Shown piece by piece: positions 63,301-64,000 of a stretch of 64,000 nucleotides of DNA. The notes beneath the pieces were generated by a model, which did no database searches, had not been told where the DNA came from, and saw only the letters and a list, made by a program, of their open reading frames with translations. Numbering within the stretch: position 1 is the first letter of the stretch; each line of letters begins with the position of its first letter. The position numbers and the translations under genes are program-made. The DNA is from Theobroma cacao (taxonomy: Eukaryota; Streptophyta; Magnoliopsida; Malvales; Malvaceae), in contig NC_030854.1 in NCBI RefSeq assembly GCF_000208745.1, positions 26,828,289 to 26,892,288 on the forward strand. The letters run 5' to 3'.

Positions 63301-64000
63301 TGGATTTTGTCTGGATAGTGAAATTTTGTCTCGCAAACAGCTGAAAGCTTCATATAGAAAAATAAAAATGTCTTATAAAACTCTTCAACATGTGTAAAAC
63401 TAGAAAGATAGTATTCATCCCACACTTCCAGCTTCACTGCTGTATCAAATTGAAGCACAGCTAGGGAGAAAGAATTGATAAACATGAATTTAAACTAGGT
63501 GGCGATAAGGTGTGCGAATTTTCAATATGAAATTCATCAACTAACTAATGCATGATGTTTTGTAAGTGCACTGATGATTTCCCATGTCAGATCTTCCATG
63601 CCAAGTAAAATCTTCTATCAAACAAGCTTAAACCTTGATATGACAAATTGGTAATGGATGAATAAAATTATGTTTCTAAAAAAAAAAACCTTACTAATGC
63701 ATGGAGCACCTAGCTCGAAGTTGATAACAACATTTTTCGTTTTATCCATTTAGATTATTTTTCTTATTAGAAGTAGCACCAAGAGCATATATATATCAAA
63801 AATGAAAATGATGATGGACAGCTAAATCATCAGTATATTTCAATATCATCTTTTAAGTTCTGCCTATTTACAGCTACAGTTAATTTCTTTTCAAGAAAAA
63901 ATTAAAATTAATTTATTCTTAGTGTTCATAGGATATGCATACCTCCTCAAATACCCGTTTACAAACACTAGTCTGCTTTAAGAGTTGGATATATTTAAAT
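24054..64000 (-). CDS. IDE: Insulin-degrading enzyme-like M16 zinc metallopeptidase, C-terminal 15 exons (5' end beyond window)
   Basis: Exons in coding order: 64000-63943 (partial), 63347-63261, 63100-62997, 38377-38275, 38137-38042, 37955-37766, 37659-37598, 37072-36968, 34251-34050, 29204-28996, 26579-26455, 26154-26103, 25904-25818, 24627-24505 and 24305-24054. They total 1855 nt, 617 codons plus TAA, without frameshift or internal stop. The product aligns along its length with the plant peroxisomal insulin-degrading enzyme (Arabidopsis PXM16 type). Landmarks include CETKFHYPDKI, DWLVGSS, LPAPNMFVPT, LLRKSSYSKLWYKPDTMF, CSLILRDIRWPW, HYIQVHRDDF, SSIEQLGYI, IDSRVEAFLEMFE and EFIDFFNEYIKVG. 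The HxxEH zinc site should lie in the missing N-terminal half. The family cleaves small peptides in a closed chamber formed by two halves. The protein ends in MKL, a possible weak peroxisomal signal. Expression is not shown by sequence. Confidence 0.92.
24505..24627 (-). CDS. Peptidase exon
   Basis: 41 codons, phase 0: RNVNALIDIKLEKHKNLREE, then SGFYWREIINGTLKFDRREA with a final E. The acceptor is GTATAG|AGA and the donor GAG|GTAAGT. Confidence 0.92.
24892..25252. mobile_element. LTR fragment in a peptidase intron
   Basis: The right part ends GAAAATTCTAACA after ATTAATGGCAGC, and matches the right part of the solo LTR at 8357-8818. A TATA-like GCCTATATATAGCG lies near 25106. A TGTTAGAG start at 24903 would give matching ...CTAACA ends. 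No target duplication was seen, so the left end is uncertain. Confidence 0.5.
25818..25904 (-). CDS. Peptidase exon
   Basis: 29 codons, phase 0: NPRDIDSRVEAFLEMFENKI, then NEMTNDEFR. The acceptor is TTAACAG|AAT and the donor AGG|GTAAGA. Confidence 0.92.
26103..26154 (-). CDS. Peptidase exon (short)
   Basis: 52 nt that finish an Arg codon (AG|G) and encode IDFGIHGVVFLIQSTVK. The donor is AAG|GTACGT. It matches the G-I-Y-G-V-x-F-I-I-Q-S segment of plant relatives. Confidence 0.9.
26205..26245. repeat. Interrupted (AT)n run
   Basis: AT repeats broken by single ACAT and AAAT units, in the intron between the 26455 and 26103 exons. Confidence 0.85.
26455..26579 (-). CDS. Peptidase exon
   Basis: 41 codons plus two bases: VHRDDFILNVKLQLFCLIAK, then EPAYHQLSSIEQLGYINDFY. 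It carries the conserved EQLGY motif. The acceptor is GTTAG|GTT and the donor AGAAG|GTATAA. Confidence 0.92.
26580..27293. other. Intron sequence, no recognised element
   Basis: This is the 3' portion of the 2.4-kb intron between the peptidase exons at 28996 and 26579. It is AT-rich and no coding homology or terminal repeat was identified. Confidence 0.5.
27294..28269. mobile_element. Non-autonomous hAT MITE (copy 1), about 976 bp
   Basis: The left end reads TAGGAATGTCAATGAATAAG, and the right end on the other strand TAAGGATAGCAATGGGTACC, both close to the plant hAT terminus YAGGGATGGCAATGGG. Flanking 8-mers TTCATGGG (27286-27293) and GTCACGAG (28270-28277) match at 5 of 8 sites. The interior is AT-rich, non-coding and clearly homologous to 34857-35785. 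Confidence 0.65.
28270..28995. other. Intron sequence, no recognised element
   Basis: AT-rich sequence with short homopolymer runs near 28411 and 28638. The sequence AACTCTAAGTTAAGCTTRAAGCT occurs twice (28557 and 28849, first 20 bases shared), suggesting a small local duplication. No coding homology was recognised. Confidence 0.4.
28996..29204 (-). CDS. Peptidase exon
   Basis: GA plus 69 codons: NMERDEAISIIQHVESIFFG, later CQPLFPSLHLTNEVVK and NPNNENSALLHYIQ. The acceptor is TAATTAG|GA and the donor CAG|GTAATT. It is flanked on both sides by introns holding mobile elements. Confidence 0.92.
29969..30633. mobile_element. PIF/Harbinger-type MITE, 665 bp
   Basis: The left end GGTAGCGTTTGGTAT and the right end, read on the other strand, GGTGGCGTTTTGGTAT, form the TIR. 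TAA lies on both sides (29966-29968 and 30634-30636), the 3-bp target duplication expected for this superfamily. The ends also share ACATTACA/TGTAATGT runs inside. It splits the RRM region of LINE-3. Confidence 0.8.
31327..31701 (+). pseudogene. LINE-3 ORF1 open segment (DUF4283-like)
   Basis: An uninterrupted 124-codon frame includes RLCEIPLQVWHSLPSKSL (starting just before the first Met), then GVDKSTYKLERFDQALVPVK. The W-V-R-L-x-G-I-P-L-x-x-W and D-x-x-T-x-x-x-x-x-F-x-x-A-x-V-x-V pattern is that of plant LINE ORF1. It is the best-preserved part of the element but lacks a proper start. Confidence 0.7.
33926..33962. repeat. (TG)n-like microsatellite
   Basis: A short TGTGTGTGTGTG core follows TATATA, next to the LINE-3 3' end, in the intron 5' to the exon at 34050. 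Confidence 0.7.
34050..34251 (-). CDS. Peptidase exon
   Basis: 67 codons plus one base, beginning EMTTKGINNFKYENPSLLAI and including YCSLILRDIRWPWKEKLDVL; it ends LLECFIAG split as G|GA. The acceptor is TTATCAG|GAA and the donor GCAG|GTTCGT. Confidence 0.92.
34600..36000 (+). pseudogene. Unidentified gag-like fragment split by a hAT MITE
   Basis: The plus strand at about 34636-34846 reads PEWNPFW, then EPQPKPSIYWEDTQDPFDF and NDFFINELRWGP with two stops. After the MITE, 35790-35860 reads NSSQASCNASQPNTMNQNIP. Gln/Pro/Asn/aromatic-rich text like this occurs in plant retrotransposon gag-like proteins, but I do not recognise a specific family. It could also be a host gene fragment. Confidence 0.3.
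34857..35785. mobile_element. Non-autonomous hAT MITE (copy 2)
   Basis: It is co-linear with 27294-28269. Shared blocks are AAATTTAAATTTAAATAATC (about 27611 and 35151) and CAAATATCTCAAATATCAAC. The right end on the opposite strand contains GGCAATGGGTATT. The left end is more decayed and no target duplication was read. It lies in the same orientation as copy 1. Confidence 0.6.
36000..36576 (+). mobile_element. Possible solo LTR
   Basis: The stretch has LTR-like layout: CTTATATAAGGAAATTCC (a TATA-like box at about 36320), followed by a leader and a terminal ...TATCACAACA near 36576. No matching TG start with a target duplication could be chosen, so this is tentative. No coding content was seen. 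Confidence 0.3.
36577..36967. other. Intron sequence, no recognised element
   Basis: This is the remainder of the peptidase intron upstream of the 36968 exon junction. No homology was recognised. Confidence 0.5.
36968..37072 (-). CDS. Peptidase exon
   Basis: 35 codons, phase 0: VTVFGYNDKLNTLLESVVDK, then IANFEAKPDKFSITK. It includes the GYNxKL motif of the family. The donor is AAG|GTAATG. Confidence 0.92.
37073..37597. other. Peptidase intron, no recognised element
   Basis: 525 bp of AT-rich intron with GT-AG ends on the minus strand. No element was identified. Confidence 0.7.
37598..37659 (-). CDS. Peptidase exon
   Basis: Completes the split Ala codon G|CT, then 20 codons: YDAEIAGLDYSISRTDRGFE. 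The acceptor is GCTTCAG|CT and the donor GAG|GTAATT. It matches the family's YAxVAGLxYxxxxxxxGFE segment. Confidence 0.92.
37766..37955 (-). CDS. Peptidase exon
   Basis: 63 codons plus one base: VKFPVLLRKSSYSKLWYKPD, then MFSVPKAFVKIEFNCP, ending DDYLNEH. The acceptor is GAGCAG|GTC and the donor ACG|GTAAAT. This is the middle M16 domain; LWYKPD is a strongly conserved motif. Confidence 0.93.
38042..38137 (-). CDS. Peptidase exon
   Basis: 32 codons in phase 0: KWMSSAPSDNLQLPAPNMF, then VPTNLSLKVAQEK. It contains the family's LPxPNxFIPTD-like segment. Its donor is AAG|GTTTGT. Confidence 0.93.
38275..38377 (-). CDS. Peptidase exon after the 24.6-kb intron
   Basis: One base plus 34 codons: IFWESKKFEGDTDKVEPW, then TAYTVEKITTSMIQ. 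The acceptor is TTAAACAG|A, and the donor is CAG|GTTTGC. It continues the conserved N-x-R-I-F-W-E motif split by the giant intron. Confidence 0.93.
38560..38612. repeat. (CT)n followed by (AT)n microsatellite
   Basis: About 11 CT units to 38586, then about 10 AT units broken by TAT. It lies in the 24.6-kb intron, between the exon at 38377 and LINE-1. Confidence 0.9.
38790..39761 (+). pseudogene. LINE-1 reverse transcriptase fragment
   Basis: Frames give LCDIGFSTQFIDIIAQSW, then LPSRGIRQGDPF (the R-G-x-R-Q-G-D-P motif), then after a shift SPYLFALCMERLSHGIN. HILFANDLNLFAEAS follows, where the catalytic F-A-D-D reads F-A-N-D. An open frame at 39135-39506 has VNHSKIVFYCARNA, LGTYLDTPIIHGWR and GRLTLFQSILLSLSYYVMQA, the thumb motifs. 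Stops and shifts make it inactive. It ends at TATGG before Copia-B. Confidence 0.85.
39762..40590 (-). repeat. Copia-B LTR, left copy (829 bp)
   Basis: It starts TGTTGGCTCATATTGGG and ends ACACCAACA. It aligns along its length with 44649-45473, which has visibly scattered substitutions and small indels. Confidence 0.8.
40728..41916 (+). repeat. Partial Copia-A LTR within the duplicated segment
   Basis: It begins TGTTGACTCTATATG after ATAAT and follows the 5' LTR at 45611 up to TATTGTGTTTT, then breaks into Copia-B RT sequence at 41917. It holds seven palindrome pairs, with centres such as 40996/41016, 41194/41214, 41244/41264 and 41317/41337. Confidence 0.8.
41917..42340 (-). pseudogene. Copia-B reverse transcriptase, N-terminal fragment
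   Basis: The minus strand gives WKLVDLPPSSKPICCKWIFK, then KARLVVKGFN, then VDYFGTYAPVARIATIKVLI and VIHQMDVKTSFLNCELDEEV, ending KVCKLEKSLYG at 41917. These are the opening motifs of Copia RT. The catalytic Y-V-D-D and RNase H are missing because the reading runs straight into LTR-A sequence. The first catalytic Asp (MDVK) is kept. One stop separates the two frames near 42155. Confidence 0.85.
42679..43617 (-). pseudogene. Copia-B integrase, long open segment
   Basis: A 312-codon open frame contains the HHCC-like region (LWRNRLGHIHYRRKHDMVNL ... CNTCMVTKITRSSFP) and the catalytic core (FVTFIDDFSRYCHVYLL, VRSDRGGEYYDPKYFEYTGI, APYAPEQNGVVKRKNQVL). The D-D-x35-E residues appear as D of FIDDFS, D of RSDRGGE, and the position usually held by the E in E-Q-N-G-V-x-E. 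That last position is K here (VVKRKN), so the catalytic Glu seems lost. It ends where the next frame is shifted. Confidence 0.85.
43599..43895 (-). pseudogene. Copia-B protease segment
   Basis: The minus strand reads EVWWIGIGATKLVC, corresponding to the W-x-x-D-S/T-G-A-T-x-H protease start, followed by NNVYYIPKVRRKIL. The catalytic aspartate is replaced (G-I-G in place of D-T/S-G), so the protease is dead. Confidence 0.75.
44053..44648 (-). pseudogene. Copia-B gag (UBN2-like)
   Basis: After an ATG near 44612 the frame reads MTSLKEIVTNIVNLDRIEEG, and further on the frame 44053-44262 reads IIDKLPCLWKDIKKTLKHKK followed by EEMSLKDLSNNLRIKEDYRK. This matches the I-I-x-K-L-P-P-x-W-K-D-F-K ... M-S-x-x-D-L-x-x-x-L-R-I-E gag pattern of plant Copia elements. 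Frameshifts divide it. Confidence 0.75.
44649..45473 (-). repeat. Copia-B LTR, right copy (825 bp)
   Basis: It aligns with 39762-40590. The inner end begins TATTGGTGCATATGGGG, where TG has become TA; the outer end is ACACACCAACA followed by TATGG. Confidence 0.8.
45611..46949 (+). repeat. Copia-A 5' LTR (1339 bp)
   Basis: It starts TGTTGACTCCATATG and ends AGACCAACA. It contains TAATCGGTTAA-type palindrome pairs, for example near 45940-45970, 46076-46102 and 46196-46225. Confidence 0.88.
46951..46964 (+). other. Primer-binding site, Copia-A
   Basis: GTGATATCAGAGCC lies one base after the LTR. It differs by one base from TGGTATCAGAGC, the usual site for the 3' end of the initiator methionine tRNA in plant Copia elements. 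Confidence 0.75.
47000..47864 (+). pseudogene. Copia-A gag (UBN2 type)
   Basis: Upstream frames give FYGTNY and KVQINFKAINILYCALNFDE (47235-47280 region). The open frame at 47331-47864 (177 codons) reads KIIHKGTSQVKESEIALFTH, then YDRFTNIVNKLKQLGKEIPK, VKRLLKSLSKAWKVKVTAIP and LDEIYGSLLIYEQER, followed by a Lys/Glu-rich segment. This is the standard UBN2-type gag of plant Copia elements. Stops before 47331 break the start. Confidence 0.85.
48070..48520 (+). pseudogene. Copia-A zinc knuckle and protease
   Basis: HCYAYGKKGHIFYDC (48115-48165) is a decayed C-x2-C-x4-H-x4-C knuckle. QPWYLDNGCSRHMT (48345-48385) is the protease start, usually W-Y-L-D-S-G-C-S-R-H-M-T, with Asn in place of Ser at the D-S-G. 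Several stops are present. Confidence 0.8.
48700..49660 (+). pseudogene. Copia-A integrase
   Basis: Text across several frames: RPFELLHIDLFGPI (48905-48945), a D-H-G-G-E-F-E block near 49120-49140, STPKTAQ-N-G-V near 49185-49210, and SKEAIFLGYAINSKAYRLFN near 49470-49530, then EINVAPRKVVYDDYADDIKE near 49575-49635. The D...D motifs are recognisable but frames are broken. The sequence reaches the 3' LTR directly afterwards. Confidence 0.8.
49677..51034 (+). repeat. Copia-A 3' LTR
   Basis: It aligns with 45611-46949. Its start is eroded (TTAACAGTTTTGACG instead of TGTTGACTCC). It ends GGGGACCAACA followed by ATAAC. It carries a ~30-bp block near 50795-50825 absent from the 5' LTR but present in the 20178 copy. 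Confidence 0.85.
51035..52340 (+). pseudogene. LINE-1 zinc-binding and RNase H-like C-terminus
   Basis: Reads NQIWRVIWKWPNANSTYTF (51275-51330), CALCNIEDKSVIHVIYDCPL (51415-51475) and AKTVWDSF, the RT zinc-binding domain. Then WSPQPQDWLLINTNKA (51790-51840), CSPYRAELWSGY, VILAMDNKTVVKVI (52005-52050) and HVYRGSNRLADFL (52137-52175), the RNase H-like domain. The usual D-G of N-x-D-G is N-K, and there are stops. The tail runs into AT-rich sequence without a clear poly(A). Confidence 0.85.
52425..52580. other. CACTA-type subterminal repeat cluster
   Basis: Several copies of ATCGA(C/T)GG, ATCGACGA and TTGACGAAAT-like motifs lie within 150 bp. Such clusters are typical of the subterminal regions of plant CACTA elements. 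It lies upstream of the TNP2-like relic. No clean CACTA terminus was found. Confidence 0.5.
52581..53700. other. AT-rich non-coding stretch
   Basis: Strongly AT-rich, with many TTAATTA runs; no coding homology was recognised. It may be the 5' non-coding part of the CACTA element. Confidence 0.4.
53735..55270 (+). pseudogene. CACTA (En/Spm) TNP2-like transposase relic
   Basis: The plus strand has FISAYTIWDSHGELF (53740), NASTFYSLLNDVDAPLWFGC (53955-54020), SKNFYQMKSKLNKL (54150-54190) and KIHACKNNCMLFYKNDIKLS (54210-54260). MYSLPPWMCMRQSYIFLNMV follows in an open 70-codon frame at 54590-54802 with LWDEGVKTHDAFRKQNFIL, then GVLMDIYHPYCME near 54860, and HNLDVMHIECNVFENKFN near 55205-55260. These match TNP2 in order. 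Many stops show it is dead. It ends where kinase-derived sequence starts. Confidence 0.88.
55275..55645 (-). pseudogene. Captured LAMMER/AFC kinase fragment, copy 1
   Basis: On the minus strand the frame 55418-55645 reads SLKNMVSQHVEISKYLLADL, then LEGLLKYDPSECLIAHLVLN. This matches the C-terminus of plant AFC (LAMMER/CLK-type) kinases, with the L-L-x-G-L-L-R-Y-D-P-x-E-R motif. The kinase-like stop and about 140 bp of downstream sequence are included and are shared with copy 2. It is opposite in orientation to the CACTA transposase. It has lost the Arg of the D-P-x-E-R motif (C here). Confidence 0.75.
55646..55990. other. Spacer between the two kinase fragments
   Basis: AT-rich sequence between the duplicated fragments. 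A 71-codon plus-strand frame at 55710-55925 has no recognised family. Origin unknown. Confidence 0.35.
55995..56290 (-). pseudogene. Captured LAMMER/AFC kinase fragment, copy 2
   Basis: The minus strand reads LIDLLECLLKYDPSERFTTH, then QALNHHFLKNPS and a stop at 56154-56152. The D-P-S-E-R motif is intact here. It aligns with copy 1 through both the coding part and the downstream flank (CACATGGGAATCTCAAAATT occurs in both when read on plus). LINE-2 begins about 20 bp beyond. Confidence 0.75.
56313..57430 (+). pseudogene. LINE-2 endonuclease and RT start
   Basis: The open frame 56313-56546 reads GGDFNTVQNEEEKIGRCDVT, then FEDFIPSIVLVDLLMFGRQF and TWCNIKEEAIFCKLDRFLIS, the end of an exonuclease-endonuclease-phosphatase domain with G-D-F-N and D-R-F. 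Downstream are VNDGDINIKYFHAM (near 56970-57005), NKAPGPNGYNFNFL (57255-57295) and RISLVGIVYK (57400-57430). Stops and shifts interrupt it. Confidence 0.85.
57431..57930. other. About 490-bp insertion in LINE-2 RT
   Basis: The RT text breaks after LVGIVYK and resumes at KIHAKVLANRLKK. Between lies T-rich sequence with a plus-strand frame at 57680-57931 of no recognised family. It may be a small unrelated element or a piece of another LINE leader. No target duplication was read. Confidence 0.45.
57931..59870 (+). pseudogene. LINE-2 RT core to zinc-binding domain
   Basis: Reads AKVLANRLKKVIREIIG, then FVKGRQLLDCFLIANEILIC (57975-58100), GFGKKWRNCI and LQRGLCxGCPLSPFLLNIVA (58268-58330), where the expected R-Q-G-D-P is degraded. 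Then FKAKLDGWKGKMLS and thumb motifs (58670-58800), LVDLEIKNQALLHKWLW (58920-58975), and CPVCTQCRKTVENLLFTCSE with WKVWNLW (59635-59725). The catalytic FADD site cannot be read in one frame. Confidence 0.85.
59871..60245. mobile_element. CACTA-type end or MITE inserted in LINE-2
   Basis: It begins near CAATACAAAAAACAACTTTT, a likely decayed CACTACAAGAAAA terminus, followed by many ACCGAC/CCGA(C/T) motifs in both orientations (TTACCGAC, ATCGGTAAA, TACCGACCA, TGTCGATAA). This is the pattern of plant CACTA subterminal repeats. The right terminus was not identified. The LINE text breaks across it. Confidence 0.55.
60419..60751 (+). repeat. Copia-C 5' LTR
   Basis: TGTTGGAATTAATG...AAAATTATAACA. 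A TATATATTT box lies near 60625 and GATATAAAACAGG near 60690. Confidence 0.95.
60752..60771 (+). other. Primer-binding site, Copia-C
   Basis: TGGTATCAGAGCACAATTTG directly follows the LTR and matches the usual initiator-Met tRNA primer site of plant Copia elements. Confidence 0.9.
60838..61535 (+). pseudogene. Copia-C gag/RNase H remnant
   Basis: An ATG at 60838 starts MANSSIFSHQTSPLSEFEVL, a gag leader, then VRLLDENIPGKSVVEKVFEN (60961 on) from central gag, and a Lys-rich stretch. Then YMVAVIAANQATWMRK (61205-61252), from Copia RNase H, and in another frame TELFVDNKSTITVAKNPVFY, then GRTKHISVKYYLSSDGEK and FTDMLTKSLSKAKFNYH (61281-61500). Protease, integrase and RT are deleted. It cannot move by itself but still has the cis sites. 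Confidence 0.9.
61536..61868 (+). repeat. Copia-C 3' LTR
   Basis: 333 bp, the same length as the 5' LTR, with no indels between them. It is followed by GGAAG and by resumed LINE-2 sequence (WLGAFQNLFNSF). Confidence 0.95.
61874..62875 (+). pseudogene. LINE-2 RNase H-like C-terminus and 3' tail
   Basis: After Copia-C the text continues FLWHIEGNNRWFMVCGAALW, then SLRGARNKILLKGRS (61930-62030). The frame 62224-62445 reads LDGSARRKQDLASCKGTLRN, then SDGTFIVMFFIGV and SNYVEVYTIEVALESF, the RNase H-like domain with its D-G. The 3' tail ends in a run of nine to ten A at 62864-62873, as expected for a LINE. Confidence 0.85.
62997..63100 (-). CDS. Peptidase exon
   Basis: 34 codons plus CG. It begins KYPPKDWLVGSS and ends REFSPENV, with the split codon CG|A (Arg) completed after the 24.6-kb intron at 38377. 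The donor is CG|GTATGTGC. Confidence 0.92.
63261..63347 (-). CDS. Peptidase exon
   Basis: 29 codons, phase 0 at both ends, beginning LSAVCETKFHYPDKI and ending IASNME. The donor is GAG|GTAATT. The acceptor ATGAAG|CTT is chosen over the nearby TTTCAG because it keeps the conserved L-S-A and matches the phase of the upstream exon. Confidence 0.9.
63348..63942 (-). other. Intron between the first two visible peptidase exons
   Basis: AT-rich, 595 bp, with a GT start and AG end on the minus strand. No element was recognised in it. The reading frame stays open for some 45 codons upstream of the next exon, but that extension does not match the family and the acceptor TATATGAAG fits the conserved LSA start. 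Confidence 0.7.
63943..64000 (-). CDS. Peptidase exon (partial at right edge)
   Basis: Encodes FKYIQLLKQTSVCKRVFEE, the end of the second M16 domain. The donor is GAG|GTATGC. It ends in phase 0 and joins directly to LSAVCETK. The 5' part of the exon is outside the window. Confidence 0.9.

Noticed and set aside
63348..63485. N-terminal extension of the peptidase exon (open frame continuing upstream of LSAVCETK)
   Set aside because: The extension does not match the family. The upstream exon at 63943-64000 joins in phase 0 to the acceptor at 63347 and gives the expected VFEE-LSAV sequence.
1..64000. A bacterial or phage-type defence or biosynthetic cluster
   Set aside because: Base composition, spliced exons, and plant-type elements show eukaryotic nuclear DNA. 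No operon or cluster of that kind was found.

Overview
This is nuclear DNA of a flowering plant, most likely a eudicot. It is AT-rich, split by introns, and full of plant-type transposable elements: Copia, Ty3/gypsy, L1-like LINE, CACTA, hAT, PIF/Harbinger, Mutator-like and Helitron. I cannot name the species from sequence alone. No tRNA, rRNA, CRISPR array or bacterial-type operon was seen.

The one clear host gene is on the minus strand from the right edge (64000) down to 24054. It encodes a plant insulin-degrading enzyme-like M16 metallopeptidase. Fifteen exons, the first cut by the window edge, give 617 codons plus a stop. All junctions are GT-AG, every phase matches, and there is no internal stop. 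The N-terminal part, with the zinc site expected for the family, lies beyond the right edge. One intron (38378-62996) is about 24.6 kb.

Positions 1-24 kb, downstream of that gene, are a mosaic of decayed elements. They comprise a gypsy LTR piece (1-545), a minus-strand Helitron replicase relic (560-3764), a tandem duplication (4860-6000), and a plus-strand LINE. The LINE is broken up by a solo LTR (8357-8818), a hAT element (9947-11130), a Mutator-like element (about 12841-14105) and a long gypsy-like LTR (about 16235-19060). A solo LTR-like element (20178-23274) carries a striking array of paired palindromes.

The introns of the peptidase gene hold most other elements. The 29205-34049 intron has a LINE ORF1 copy split by a 665-bp PIF/Harbinger MITE. 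Two related hAT MITEs sit in the introns at 27.3 and 34.9 kb. The 24.6-kb intron holds LINE-1 (38790-52340), into which Copia-B (39762-45473, target duplication TATGG) and Copia-A (45611-51034, target duplication ATAAC) inserted. Next come a CACTA TNP2 relic with two copies of a host LAMMER-kinase fragment (53735-56290), then LINE-2 (56313-62875). LINE-2 contains the youngest element, Copia-C (60419-61868, LTRs about 97% identical).

The most unusual signal is in the Copia-A family LTRs. Twelve-base palindromes close to TTAATCGATTAA occur in pairs whose centres are 20 or 21 bp apart, nine pairs in a row at 20360-20923. The same spacing is kept in diverged copies at 40.9-41.4 kb. A second unusual structure is a 2.2-kb duplication joining Copia-B, LINE and Copia-A LTR sequence (39762-41916 against 44649-46.85 kb), which looks like a template-switch or conversion scar.
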